Notes: generated by a model from the sequence alone, not told the origin. DNA of 64,000 nucleotides from Endozoicomonas sp. SCSIO W0465 (GCF_023716865.1 NZ_CP092417.1:288001-352000); one strand, 5' to 3'; positions 44,425-54,009 are shown, counted from the stretch's first letter. Program-made: numbers and translations.

Positions 44425-46193
44425 AGATCTGGCCCCATGGAAAAGTGGATTTGCCAGGGAGAGCCGGGCTCACTGATGGCAAAGGCAAAATCCAGTTTCA
44501 AAGGACCCAGAGGCGTCACCCAGCGTATGCCCGGACCTATCCCGGTTTTCCAGCCAGGCTGATTATTGCTGTAGGCATTGGTTGCGGTTCCGCTGTCAAC
44601 AAAGAAGGCGATCCGCCAGTTTTCAATAATTTCATAGTCATATTCAATACTGGCTACCGAAAGGTACCGGCCACCGGTCAGCTGCCCACTGCTGTCCCTT
44701 GGGGATATGCTGTCATAGCTGTAGCCACGGACCGTCTGGTCGCCACCGGTAAAGAAGCGAATGGATGGCGGGATACTGTTAATATCATCCACCCAGATAA
44801 CACCCTGCTCGATTCTGCTGATCAGCCGGTGACGCCTGAAGAACGTGGTCAGCCATTTGGCCCGGCTCCACACTTTGATAAAGTCAGCATCCGACTGCCA
44901 GGCTTTGGCAGAGGTTTCGATTTTCAGGTTATAGAGGTGTCCGGAGCGAGGGTCCATCGGGCTGCCAACCGCTTTGCGACGATCAAATGACATGCCGGGT
45001 ATGAGCAACAGGTTACTGCTGTTCTGCAGCCCCTGGGTGTAGTTCTCATAATCCAGGCGGATAAAAAAGTCCTGGTCCCAGTTACCCGGCCGCTTTTTCC
45101 ACTTATTAACCGAAACGGAAACGAGCTGACTGTCTGTATCCTGGATGGTACTTCTCTGGTAGCCGCTATCCAGACTGTAGTATTCGAGCAGGGGGTTGCC
45201 ATACGGGATTTTATAGCGCCCACTCAGTTCCTGCACTTGTTGGGACACTTTAATATCGCTGGTAAAGCTGTGCCCTTTTTCATCCATCCATGGGTTATCA
45301 ACGCTCAGGGATACCCTGGGACCCTCGTCTGTCGAGAAACCGATACCGGTCTCCAGCTCCCAGGCGGTTTTGGGTATCACGCTGACGAAAATCGGAACTT
45401 CACCGTCAACCGCTTTACCCTTGAGGGCACGAACTTCGATGGATTTAAAGTATCCGGTTGCTGAAAAATCCATGTTCAGCTGGCTGAGCAGCTCAGAGCG
45501 ATAGGGTTGCCCCGGTTCAAAATTGATCATGGTGTTAAGCAACTGACGAGTCGCTTCGCTGACAGGGGCATCATAAATCACCGGTCCGAACCGGTATCGT
45601 CTGCCGGACTTCATGGTCAGGGTAATGTCAGCTGCCTGTTCATCCGGGTAGACTCTGATCTGGTGTTCACTCAGGTCTGCATCAAAATAACCCCGGGTCA
45701 GGGCCAGGTCATTGAGTTTGGTTTTCAGAGCGTCGTATTCACCATCATTCAGGATATCGCCTACCCTTAGCCGACTCTGCCTGATCAACTGCGTAAAGGC
45801 CTTGTCTTTGCTGGCATCACCTTCAAGATTGATGTGCAGGGACCGGATGATAACGGGCTGACCCGGGTTGATATTGATGATGAGTTGATGGGTTGCTTTT
45901 TTATTACTGTGAAAGTTAATGGTGGGCTGGTAGTAGCCCAGGGCCATCAGTGATTTTTGCAGGGCCTTTCTGATTTCGTACCGGTACTCGTCCAGTTGGC
46001 CGGGTTTGATGGTTGGCAGGTTATCAAGATAAAGCGTCGCATTTTGCTTCAATTCTTTGTTCAACCCGTTGATTTTATATGTCACAGGCTTTGCAGCCCA
46101 GGCTGACACAGAAAAAAGCAGGATGATAAGAAGCCACGGGCCGATTCGTCGTTTCGGTGTATGGATGAGTGCTGTGCTTTCGTGATCGGCCAT
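44421..46193 (-). CDS. tamA: outer membrane assembly protein TamA
   Basis: A 590-residue Omp85-family protein. A signal peptide (WLLIILLFSVSAWAAKP) is followed by POTRA domains (YKINGLNKELKQNATLYL; PVIIRSLHINLEGD) and a C-terminal 16-strand barrel with the conserved GGDQTVRGYSYDS motif and a terminal KLDFAFAI...FSMGPDL strand. It acts with TamB, encoded immediately downstream on the same strand. The N-terminus before the hydrophobic core is somewhat long. Confidence 0.95.
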   Translation of the reverse strand: MADHESTALIHTPKRRIGPWLLIILLFSVSAWAAKPVTYKINGLNKELKQNATLYLDNLPTIKPGQLDEYRYEIRKALQKSLMALGYYQPTINFHSNKKATHQLIININPGQPVIIRSLHINLEGDASKDKAFTQLIRQSRLRVGDILNDGEYDALKTKLNDLALTRGYFDADLSEHQIRVYPDEQAADITLTMKSGRRYRFGPVIYDAPVSEATRQLLNTMINFEPGQPYRSELLSQLNMDFSATGYFKSIEVRALKGKAVDGEVPIFVSVIPKTAWELETGIGFSTDEGPRVSLSVDNPWMDEKGHSFTSDIKVSQQVQELSGRYKIPYGNPLLEYYSLDSGYQRSTIQDTDSQLVSVSVNKWKKRPGNWDQDFFIRLDYENYTQGLQNSSNLLLIPGMSFDRRKAVGSPMDPRSGHLYNLKIETSAKAWQSDADFIKVWSRAKWLTTFFRRHRLISRIEQGVIWVDDINSIPPSIRFFTGGDQTVRGYSYDSISPRDSSGQLTGGRYLSVASIEYDYEIIENWRIAFFVDSGTATNAYSNNQPGWKTGIGPGIRWVTPLGPLKLDFAFAISEPGSPWQIHFSMGPDL

Positions 46194-46397
46194 AATTCAA
46201 TGATAGTGGGTACCTATTACCGGCAAAAGCATTATTGGCCGAACGGGCTAGGTATGTTATCAGCTTTTATGATATGGGATGACTTCCTGTTTATTTTCAG
46301 AACTTGTTCGAATCCCTATCGGATTGATGGTATACCCAAAGAGGTAAATCACCACCTCAATACCGGATACTACCCATGACGCAGACCGCGTCTCCCC

Positions 46398-46426
46398 TTG
46401 CAACCAGCGTCACAAATCTCTAGAAT
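46398..46426 (+). promoter_or_regulatory. sigma-70 promoter of the rpsF operon
   Basis: TTGCAA (46398-46403) and TAGAAT (46421-46426) with the ideal 17-nt spacing. The transcript would carry a leader of about 225 nt before rpsF. In other bacteria S6:S18 binds its own mRNA leader; I cannot identify that structure here by eye. The rest of the 465-bp gap 46194-46658 holds no gene I can support. Confidence 0.6.
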
Positions 46427-46658
46427 TCCCGCTCTTTATATGCTCCGGTTAACTTATCCGGCGTATATATCACTTTCAATGGAACTCTTCAATCAAGGGT
46501 TGATCAAAAGTCGATCCAGAGGGGTTATTCATTGTGAGTGCAGTAATCGATGAGCGCTTGCGCTCATACTCTCCTTGCCTTACTGCTTTACAGAATCTTT
46601 TCGACAGATGTCGGAGGTAAAAAATGCAGAAGGCTATTTAACCCGTAAGGAGCAAATA

Positions 46659-47075
46659 ATGCGTCATTACGAAATCGTTTTCCTGGTCCACCCTGACCAG
46701 AGCGAGCAAGTACCTGCCATGGTTGAGCGCTACACCCGCGCTATCACCGAAAATGGTGGCAAGGTACATCGTCTTGAAGACTGGGGTCGTCGCCAGTTGG
46801 CTTACCCAATCAACAAGATCCACAAGGCTCACTACGTTCTGATGAACATTGAGTGTGGTAACGAAACGCTGGATGAGCTGACGGAAAACTTCCGCTATAA
46901 CGACGCGGTTATCCGTAACATGGTTATTCGTCGTGATGAAGCCATCACTGAAGCTTCTATCATGCTGCAGTCTGAAGAAAAGCGTGATCGTCGTGACGAT
47001 CGTCGAGAAGACCGCCGTGAAGAACGTGCCTCTGAAGAAGCCGTTGAAGACGAAGCAGAAGAGTCTGAAGAGTAA
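46659..47075 (+). CDS. rpsF: 30S ribosomal protein S6
   Basis: A 138-residue S6: start MRHYEIVFLVHPDQSEQV, then RLEDWGRRQLAYPINKIHKA and NDAVIRNMVIRRDEAI. The tail is long and acidic/basic (DRRDDRREDRREE, ending EDEAEESEE), as in many gammaproteobacteria. ATG 46659 follows TAAGGAG; the frame upstream to 46575 is not supported. Confidence 0.97.
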   Translation: MRHYEIVFLVHPDQSEQVPAMVERYTRAITENGGKVHRLEDWGRRQLAYPINKIHKAHYVLMNIECGNETLDELTENFRYNDAVIRNMVIRRDEAITEASIMLQSEEKRDRRDDRREDRREERASEEAVEDEAEESEE

Positions 47076-47091
47076 GACCTGACGCTTAGAT

Positions 47092-47175
47092 GTTCATGAC
47101 TGTTAAATGGTTCATGACTGTTAAATGGTTCATGACTGTTAAATGGTTCATGACTGTTAAATGGTTCATGACTGT
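47092..47175. repeat. 18-bp tandem repeat between rpsF and rpsR
   Basis: GTTCATGACTGTTAAATG is repeated four times exactly, plus a partial fifth copy, starting 17 bp after rpsF. Intergenic and not coding. It would be transcribed in the S6-S18 message and adds about 84 nt between two genes that are normally close. Confidence 0.92.
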
Positions 47176-47244
47176 CTAAGGTTCACAGGTTCCTGATTCA
47201 ACCCGCTCTTAACCATACAAGCATAAATCCAAGGAGGCGTTGCC

Positions 47245-47469
47245 ATGGCACGTTTTTTCCGTCGCAGAAAGTTCTGCCGTTTTACCGCTGAAGGCGTTAA
47301 AGAGATCGATTACAAAGATCTGAACACGCTGAAAGCTTATGTTTCTGAAACCGGCAAGATCGTTCCTAGCCGTATCACCGGTACCAAGGCTCGTTACCAG
47401 CGTCAGCTGGCAACAGCGATCAAGCGCGCTCGTTACGTGGCTCTGCTGCCATACACCGATCGTCACTGA
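47245..47469 (+). CDS. rpsR: 30S ribosomal protein S18
   Basis: A 74-residue S18: MARFFRRRKFCRF, DYKDLNTLKAYVSETGKIVPS, RITGTKARYQRQLATAIKRARY. It pairs with S6 in the platform of the small subunit. A strong AAGGAGG precedes the ATG. Confidence 0.98.
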   Translation: MARFFRRRKFCRFTAEGVKEIDYKDLNTLKAYVSETGKIVPSRITGTKARYQRQLATAIKRARYVALLPYTDRH

Positions 47470-47490
47470 TTTATTCATAGGGTATAGCTG

Positions 47491-48363
47491 ATGCGTGGAT
47501 TGGCGGAACTGGCAATGCGCGGCCCAAAACAGGCGATGATCCTGGCCACCGTGTTTGCCTGTATTCCCATGCTCTTCTGGGTGAGTGCAGCCATCATTTC
47601 ACTGGTCGTACTGCGTCGTGGTGCCAGTGAGGGGTTGAAAATACTCACCTGGGCGGTGTTGCCGGGTATTGCCTGGGCTGCCATGGGACAGTTCTCCACG
47701 ATCATTGGTTTGACAACGACCGTTGCTTTGGCCCTGGCATTACGCCAAACGGTTTCCTGGCAGAAAACACTACTGGCGCTGCTGCCTGCCGGAGCTTTAA
47801 TTGCTCTGATACTGGCGCAGCTGGCTCCACAGCAAATCGCCCTGATCAGCGATCTGGTCATAACCTTCATTCGTGACTACGTTAAGCAGGCAGGGCAGAG
47901 TTCGGACGACTTGGTAGTGGGCATCAGGCCGTTGGTGGAATACGGAGTTATTGGTGTGGTCACCTGGTTTAACCTGGTGAGCTGCATACTCGGGTTGGTG
48001 CTGGCCAGATCCTGGCAGGCACAGCTCTATAACCCGGGTGGATTCCGTGAAGAGTTTCACCAGATCCGTCTGCCATTACCGGTCGCCATGGGGCTTCTGG
48101 CATTCACCCTGGTGGGGGCAACCTTTGTTCCTTTCCTGCTGGTGCTGGTTCCTACAGCAACGCTGCCACTGCTGGTGGCAGGGCTTGCCATGATCCATGG
48201 GCTGGTTGGCATGAAAAAACTGGGAAGCTTCTGGTTGGTAGGGTTTTACATCCTGTTGATTTTTGTCACGCAACTGGCGTACCCGGTCATTGTTTTAACT
48301 GCATGTCTGGACAGTCTTTTTGATTTTCGCACTCGTGCGAATAACCGACTGCATCAGGGATGA
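47491..48363 (+). CDS. DUF2232 multi-spanning membrane protein
   Basis: A 290-residue protein with about eight hydrophobic segments (for example AMILATVFACIPMLFWV; LLAFTLVGATFVPFLLVLV; FWLVGFYILLIFVTQLAY). Members of the DUF2232 (YybS-like) family commonly lie between rpsR and rplI; their function is unknown. It starts 21 bp after rpsR and ends 25 bp before rplI, so it is part of the ribosomal operon. Confidence 0.88.
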   Translation: MRGLAELAMRGPKQAMILATVFACIPMLFWVSAAIISLVVLRRGASEGLKILTWAVLPGIAWAAMGQFSTIIGLTTTVALALALRQTVSWQKTLLALLPAGALIALILAQLAPQQIALISDLVITFIRDYVKQAGQSSDDLVVGIRPLVEYGVIGVVTWFNLVSCILGLVLARSWQAQLYNPGGFREEFHQIRLPLPVAMGLLAFTLVGATFVPFLLVLVPTATLPLLVAGLAMIHGLVGMKKLGSFWLVGFYILLIFVTQLAYPVIVLTACLDSLFDFRTRANNRLHQG

Positions 48364-48388
48364 CAGGTACTAGATAGAGGCTAGCGAA

Positions 48389-48835
48389 ATGGAAGTAATC
48401 CTGCTCGAAAAAATTGCCAAGCTGGGTAAGCTGGGCGACAAGGTCACCGTTAAAAACGGCTATGGCCGCAACTTTCTGATTCCTTTTGGTAAGGCTCTGC
48501 CTGCCACTGCAGAGAATCTGGCTACTTTTGAAGCCCGTCGTGCCGAGCTTGAGAACGCGGCTAACGAACATCTGAGCGGTGCTCAGAAGCGTGCTGAAGA
48601 AATGGCTGAAATCGAACTGACCCTGACCGCCAAAGCAGGCGATGAGGGCAAACTGTTCGGTTCTATCGGTGCCCGTGACCTGGCTGAAGCGATCACTTCT
48701 GCCGGTGTTGCGGTTGCCAAAAGCGAAATCCGTCTGCCAGAAGGCCCAATCCGTGCGGTTGGTGAGTACGACGTTGGCATTCAGCTGCATTCTGATGTTG
48801 CTGCAACCATCAAAGTGTTCATCGAAGCTGAATAA
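48389..48835 (+). CDS. rplI: 50S ribosomal protein L9
   Basis: A 148-residue L9: MEVILLEKIAKLGKLGDKVTV, the NGYGRNFLIPFGKALPAT signature, a long connecting helix and the C-terminal domain (LFGSIGARDLAEAI, IRAVGEYDVGIQLH). Normal length. It is followed by a strong terminator, and the usual next gene dnaB is displaced by 11 kb. Confidence 0.98.
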   Translation: MEVILLEKIAKLGKLGDKVTVKNGYGRNFLIPFGKALPATAENLATFEARRAELENAANEHLSGAQKRAEEMAEIELTLTAKAGDEGKLFGSIGARDLAEAITSAGVAVAKSEIRLPEGPIRAVGEYDVGIQLHSDVAATIKVFIEAE

Positions 48836-48856
48836 TCAGCTCGGTTAACGGATAGT

Positions 48857-48894
48857 AAAAAAACCGGAATCCTAACGGGTTGCCGGTTTTTTTT
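48857..48894 (+). terminator. rho-independent terminator after rplI
   Basis: AAAAAAACCGG and CCGGTTTTTTTT pair around a loop from AATCC to GGTTG. It ends the S6-S18-L9 transcript and lies only about 30 bp from the stop of the convergent U-box gene; with flanking A and T runs it could work in both directions. Confidence 0.88.
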
Positions 48895-48924
48895 ACTCTG
48901 TTTATGGCAACTTATCGTTTGTTT

Positions 48925-51438
48925 TCACTTCTTATGGTGTGAGGAGCTGTTGTCAGATTGACCATTGAGCGTTGCAATAAGTTGTTCAAAAAACTCTGGG
49001 CAATCAGTCCTTATCTGTTTCACATCCAGTGCTTCTGAAGTTAACGGATGGGTGGTGTATTTATTAACCCATTCAAACAGCATGTCACGCTCAAAATACA
49101 CAGTCTGTGGGCCACATTGGTTTTGCTTTTTATCGATTGCTGCCGGCCATGAAATTAAACTTCCACTAATGGGGCAATGATAGGCTGATGGCTCACCATT
49201 TCCCGATTCACTGAGCAGGTCTTTTGCCAACTGCAATCGCCCGGACCACTCAACAAGTTCTTTAATCCTTTGTGGCGATGGGGATTCTCTGGCTTTCAGA
49301 AGGTAACGGATGAGGTTCCAGCCGGGATCACAGGAGACAGGAGTGAGATCAAATTTCCACCTGGGCAAGCCGATTTTGCTGACAATCGGCAAGATCCATT
49401 CAGCCTCATTGACTGTGGCAGGGATCTGGCTGAATGCTGAAATATAAGCCATGCCCTGTTGGATGTTGTTAACGGTCTGCTCAGGCAGACAACTCAGGAA
49501 CTCATCGGTTTGTTGTTGCGGGAAATAGGCCAGCGCATCCTCGTCATCCAGCCATTGCAACGCCTGATAAAGGTGACCCGTTTCAAGGCCTCGCTCGGTT
49601 TCAGTCAGTTTCTTTGACAGGCGATAAGCCATTGCCTGCGGTTTATCATCGGTGCGAATTTGTAACATTATCAACTCATTAAATCGAAGTCCCATGCACA
49701 TACCAATTCTGTGTACGTTATGGCTTAGCAGTAGATTACCCAGGAGCTCCATGGTTAAGGGCATGGAGCCTGATTTTCGGGGGATGTCATCTTGCTGGCC
49801 AACCACTAACGGCGGCAATGGTGCGCCGGTGATGGCTTGTAATTGCGGAAACTCACTCATGTTGCACACTCTGTCCACGACTGATGCCGGACAAGCCTGG
49901 TTCAGGGCGTACAGGACATTTTCTGGAGTGAGCCTTCCCAGGCTATTGGCCGCACAGAGAATGTCATAAACAATTATGTGTAACTCTTTTGCATACTCCC
50001 CTGAAAGAATCAACTTTCTTTTATGGTTGGGTAGACCCAGCATTTTTGCCAGGGGTTCTGCCTCAAAATCCGGAATCTGAATCAGCATTTTCGCCAGGTC
50101 AAACCTTTGTGACATGGTAAATTCCGGGCTTACATGATCAGCACCCTCAGCGGCCTTTTTATTCATTAACTGGTTGGCTACTCTGAACTCCATCACCTCC
50201 GGTTTATTCAGGATGCGGACAACGTCGGTAATGGATAAACCGTCTTTGTTTTTTTGACGGTTTTGCTGGTAAATCAGTTCCAGCAAAATTATTCTTTTAA
50301 CACTATCAGGACAAAGCTTGATTTTTTTCTGTATCGTCCTCATCAGGGGGTGTTCAAGTAGCTCAGAATAACCACTGACCTGTGCCAGATATTCCGGGTT
50401 GATGAGCATTTGATCACAAAAAATGGAAACCAAATCCCGGATACTTAACAACCGATCGGGATTCCTGCTATTTTCTGATAGCATTTTTTTGGATTGATAT
50501 GCTGGAAGCTGATGATAATCCAGTCCCAGTCTGGGACAAACATACTTCTCGACTGACCAGCGATCGCCACCTTCAGACATAACAGCACACAGATTGGCGA
50601 AAGTTAGCAGGTTCTGTTCGTCTGCCCGCCATAAAAGCTCTGCGAAATAGGCATTCCATTCTCCGAACAGTAATGGCAATAATGCTTCCCGGTCGGCGTC
50701 AGGCAGATTTAATCTGGCGGCAAGAAAATAACGTTCGGCAACGTTCATGTGTTTGTTAATGATCAGGTAAGCATCTCTGGCTGAAATCCTGTCGTGCCAC
50801 GACAGATTATCATTGTTATAGCACTCAGGCTCCGGGGAGAGATATTCGCAGTCAAAAAAGCGTTGTGCTTTGGTGGTAATTTCCTTTTTACTATTGGCAA
50901 CGAATTCAAACGAGAAAAGCGATCCAAGCAAGGCGTGCAGGTTATTGGTATATTCTTCATACAACGCCCTGTCCATGAGTTCACTGAAAGCCTGAACCAA
51001 CCTTTCTGGTAGCAAAAGGTTTGATGTTTCGGCATAGGTGAGTAATTCGCACAACTTGCTCTCGGGGTTGTTCAGTGCAGGATTGGTATCAATGCTTTTT
51101 ATCCTGTCATAGGGAACCTCCAGAAATAACCCGATCCCCTGCCACTGTTGTGGGTCTAAACCAGCATCTTTCAGACCTTCCAGGGCATGTTTGACGACGT
51201 CTGTCATCGGCGCCCGACTTTCCTCTGCGGGTGCTTGTGAAATATTTCTTGAGGTAAGAGACGATGTGATGGCGTGTGGCTGCAGAGCTGAAGCGCCTTG
51301 CCGGACCTGTGGGACTGCTATCTCCGGGTGCTGCGTGACAGGGCATTCTTGAGTGGAGGGTACGACACGTTCAGGTTTGGGCGAACGGCCTTCCTGAGGT
51401 GTCTGGATTGGTGCATGTGGTTGAATCGGAAAATTATT
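48925..51438 (-). CDS. U-box protein with death-fold-like repeats (paralogue 1)
   Basis: About 837 residues from ATG 51438 (AAAGGG 11 nt upstream; start MNNFPIQP shared with paralogue 2). The N-terminal 75 residues are Pro/Gln-rich. I see about five diverged helical repeats resembling death folds, near 78-154, 221-287, 289-353, 446-516 and 561-631; a clear one is LGLP followed later by GRLTPENVLYALNQA. The C-terminus (about 750-816) reads as a U-box: YHCPISGSLISWP, VYFERDMLFEWVNK, THPLTSEALDVKQI. U-boxes recruit E2 enzymes for ubiquitin transfer; in bacteria they are known mainly in host-targeted effectors such as Legionella LubX. No export signal is visible. An effector role is inferred; sequence similarity was judged by eye. 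Confidence 0.65.
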   Translation of the reverse strand, partial: NNFPIQPHAPIQTPQEGRSPKPERVVPSTQECPVTQHPEIAVPQVRQGASALQPHAITSSLTSRNISQAPAEESRAPMTDVVKHALEGLKDAGLDPQQWQGIGLFLEVPYDRIKSIDTNPALNNPESKLCELLTYAETSNLLLPERLVQAFSELMDRALYEEYTNNLHALLGSLFSFEFVANSKKEITTKAQRFFDCEYLSPEPECYNNDNLSWHDRISARDAYLIINKHMNVAERYFLAARLNLPDADREALLPLLFGEWNAYFAELLWRADEQNLLTFANLCAVMSEGGDRWSVEKYVCPRLGLDYHQLPAYQSKKMLSENSRNPDRLLSIRDLVSIFCDQMLINPEYLAQVSGYSELLEHPLMRTIQKKIKLCPDSVKRIILLELIYQQNRQKNKDGLSITDVVRILNKPEVMEFRVANQLMNKKAAEGADHVSPEFTMSQRFDLAKMLIQIPDFEAEPLAKMLGLPNHKRKLILSGEYAKELHIIVYDILCAANSLGRLTPENVLYALNQACPASVVDRVCNMSEFPQLQAITGAPLPPLVVGQQDDIPRKSGSMPLTMELLGNLLLSHNVHRIGMCMGLRFNELIMLQIRTDDKPQAMAYRLSKKLTETERGLETGHLYQALQWLDDEDALAYFPQQQTDEFLSCLPEQTVNNIQQGMAYISAFSQIPATVNEAEWILPIVSKIGLPRWKFDLTPVSCDPGWNLIRYLLKARESPSPQRIKELVEWSGRLQLAKDLLSESGNGEPSAYHCPISGSLISWPAAIDKKQNQCGPQTVYFERDMLFEWVNKYTTHPLTSEALDVKQIRTDCPEFFEQLIATLNGQSDNSSSHHKK

Positions 51439-51531
51439 CATAGGAAACATTGCCCTTTGCTGGCCTATTTTCCTTGTCAGACCGGTAGATAGCACAAAGA
51501 TTCCGGACGGGTGAAACTAAGAATGTTCGCC

Positions 51532-54009
51532 TTAAGGGGGGGAAGGGCCGTCGTCAGGTAGACCGTCAAGCGTTGCAATAAGTTGCTCAAAAAATTCTGG
51601 ACAGTGAGTCCTTATCTGTTTCACGTCAAGCGCTTGGTTTGTTAACGGATGAATGGGATTTTCATTAACCCATTTAAACAGCATGTCACGCTCAAAATAC
51701 ACGGTCTGTGGCCCACGCTGGGTGTGCTTGTTATCGATTGCCGCCGGCCATGAAATTATATTTCTGCTAATGGGGCAATGATAGGCTGATGGCTCATCAC
51801 CTAGAAGACATTTTGCCAACGTCAATTGCCGGGACCACTCAATAAGTTCCTTAATCCTCTGTGGTGACGGGGATTCTCCGGCTTCCATAAGGTACTGGAT
51901 GAGGTTCCAGCCGGGATCACGGGTGATAGTAATGCGATCAAATTTCTCCTTGGGCAAACCGATTTTGCTGGCAATTGGCAAGATCCAATCAGTCTCATCG
52001 GCTTTGGCAGGGATCTGGCTGAATGCAGAAATATAAGCTATTCCCTGTTGGATGTTGTTAACGGTCTGCTCAGGCAGACAACTCAGGAACTCATCGGTTT
52101 GTTGTTGCGGGAAATAGGCCAGCGCATCCTGATCATCCAGCCATTGCAACGCATGATAAAGGTGACCCGTTTCAAGGCCCCGCTCAGTTTCTGTCAGTTT
52201 CTTTGACAGGCGATAAGCCATTGTTTGCGGTTTATCAGTGGTATGAATTTGTAACGTTTTTAACTCATCAATTCCAAGTCCCATACACATACCAATTCTG
52301 TGCGCATTATGGCCTAGCGGTATATTACCCAGGAAATCCATGGTTAAGGGCACGGAGCCTGGTTTTCGGGGAGCTTCATCTTGCTGGCCGAGTAGTAACG
52401 GTGGTAATGGTGCACCGGTGATGGATTGTAAATGTGAAAATTCACGCATATTGCACACGCTGTTCACGAATGATAACGAGCAAGTCTCATGCAAAGCGTA
52501 CACGAGATTTTCTGGAGTGAGTCTTCCCAGGTGTTTGGCCTCAGCGAGAATGTCATAAGTAACTTCGGGTAAATCTATTGCATACCCCCTGGAAATAATC
52601 CCTCTTCTTTTATGGCCGGGCAGACCCAGCATGTTTGCCAGAGTTTCTGGTTTAAAATCGGTATTCATGGCCAGTTCGTCCGCCAGGAGTAATATTTTTG
52701 AATTCGTAAATACTGAGCTCGCATGATCAGCACCATCAACGGTCATGTTACTCAGTAACCGGTTGGCTACTCTGAGTTCCATCACCTCCGGTTTATTCAG
52801 GATGCGAACAACGTCGGTAACGGATAAGCCGTCTTTGTTATTCTGATGGTTTTGCTGGTAAATCAGTTCCAGCAAAATCATTGTTTTTTCAGTAACATTC
52901 CTAATTTTTCTCTGCATCAGAGGGTGTTTCAGTAACTCGGAATAACCACTGACCTGTGCCAGATATTCCGGGATGATGAACATTGGTTCAAAGAAAATGG
53001 CAACCAAATCGCGCATACTTAACAATTGATCGGGCTTGCAGTTGTTTTTTGCTGACATCCGTTTGGACTGGAAAGCTGGTAGCTGATGATAATCCAGGCC
53101 TAGCCTGGAACAGACTTTGTCGACTGCAGCGCAATTGTGACATTCAACAATAACAGCGCACAGATTGGCGAAGGTTAACAGTTGTTGTTGGTCTGCCCGC
53201 CATAAAAGTTCTGCGAAATAGACATTCCATTGTCCGACTTTCGGCAATAATGCTTCCCGGTCAGCGTCAGGAAGATCTAATCTGGCGGCAAGAGAGTAAA
53301 GCATTGCAGCATTCAATTCCGTATTAAAGATCAGATAAGCATCTCTGGGTGAAATGCTCTCGTTCCATGCCAGATTGACCTTGTTGTAGCAGTCAGGTTC
53401 CGGGGAGTGATGTCCGCAGTCAAAAAAGCTTTGTGCTTTGGTGACAATTTTCTTCTTTCTATCGGTAACGTATTCAACCCGATAATGGAATCCACTATTG
53501 CCGAATCCGTTATTTTCACATTCTTCATACAGCACACTGTGCATGAGTTCGCTGATCGCCTGAACCAATCTTTCTGGTAGCAAAAGGTTTGATGCTTCGG
53601 CGCAGATGAGTAGTTCGCATAACTTGCTCTCGGGGTTGTTCAGTGCCGGATTGGTATCGATGCTTTTTATCCTGTCATAGGGAACCTCCAGAACTAACCC
53701 GAGCCCCTGCCACTGTTGTGCGTCTAAGCCAGCATCTTGCAGACCTTTCAGGGCATGTTTGACAGCGTCTGTCATCGGTCCCCTGCTACCCCCTGCGGGT
53801 GCTTGTGAAATATTTCTTGAGATAAGTGAAGATGGGGTGGCGTGTGGATGCAGAGCTGAAGCACCTTGTCGGATCTGTGGGACCGTTAACTCCGAGGGCT
53901 GCCTGACAGGGCATGCTTGAGTGGATGGTACGGTACTTCCGGGATTGGGCGAACGGTTTTCCTGAGGTGTCTGGATTGGTGTACGTGGTTGAATTGGAAA
54001 ATTGTTCAT
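51532..54009 (-). CDS. U-box protein with death-fold-like repeats (paralogue 2)
   Basis: About 825 residues from ATG 54009 (AAAGG upstream, start MNNFPIQPRTPIQTPQ). It is a tandem paralogue of the gene at 48925-51438, 93 bp upstream of it and probably co-transcribed. The same layout is visible: Pro/Gln-rich N-terminus, a death-fold-like region (DAGLDAQQWQGLGLVLEVPY), repeats such as GRLTPENLVYALHETC, and a C-terminal U-box (YHCPISRNIISWP, VYFERDMLFKWVN, HPLTNQALDVKQI). Differences concentrate in the middle, suggesting diversification of target binding. The frame is open further upstream but that part is IS1182-like DNA. The IS end lies 87 bp before the ATG and may have displaced the promoter. 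Confidence 0.65.
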   Translation of the reverse strand: MNNFPIQPRTPIQTPQENRSPNPGSTVPSTQACPVRQPSELTVPQIRQGASALHPHATPSSLISRNISQAPAGGSRGPMTDAVKHALKGLQDAGLDAQQWQGLGLVLEVPYDRIKSIDTNPALNNPESKLCELLICAEASNLLLPERLVQAISELMHSVLYEECENNGFGNSGFHYRVEYVTDRKKKIVTKAQSFFDCGHHSPEPDCYNKVNLAWNESISPRDAYLIFNTELNAAMLYSLAARLDLPDADREALLPKVGQWNVYFAELLWRADQQQLLTFANLCAVIVECHNCAAVDKVCSRLGLDYHQLPAFQSKRMSAKNNCKPDQLLSMRDLVAIFFEPMFIIPEYLAQVSGYSELLKHPLMQRKIRNVTEKTMILLELIYQQNHQNNKDGLSVTDVVRILNKPEVMELRVANRLLSNMTVDGADHASSVFTNSKILLLADELAMNTDFKPETLANMLGLPGHKRRGIISRGYAIDLPEVTYDILAEAKHLGRLTPENLVYALHETCSLSFVNSVCNMREFSHLQSITGAPLPPLLLGQQDEAPRKPGSVPLTMDFLGNIPLGHNAHRIGMCMGLGIDELKTLQIHTTDKPQTMAYRLSKKLTETERGLETGHLYHALQWLDDQDALAYFPQQQTDEFLSCLPEQTVNNIQQGIAYISAFSQIPAKADETDWILPIASKIGLPKEKFDRITITRDPGWNLIQYLMEAGESPSPQRIKELIEWSRQLTLAKCLLGDEPSAYHCPISRNIISWPAAIDNKHTQRGPQTVYFERDMLFKWVNENPIHPLTNQALDVKQIRTHCPEFFEQLIATLDGLPDDGPSPP

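Noticed and set aside
46194..46658. Search of the tamA-rpsF gap for a tRNA or small gene
   Set aside because: No cloverleaf pattern or supported ORF was seen; only the rpsF promoter can be supported.
47092..47175. 18-bp repeats considered as a CRISPR array or as coding extension of rpsF
   Set aside because: Units are directly contiguous without spacers, and rpsF has a normal acidic end and stop before them.
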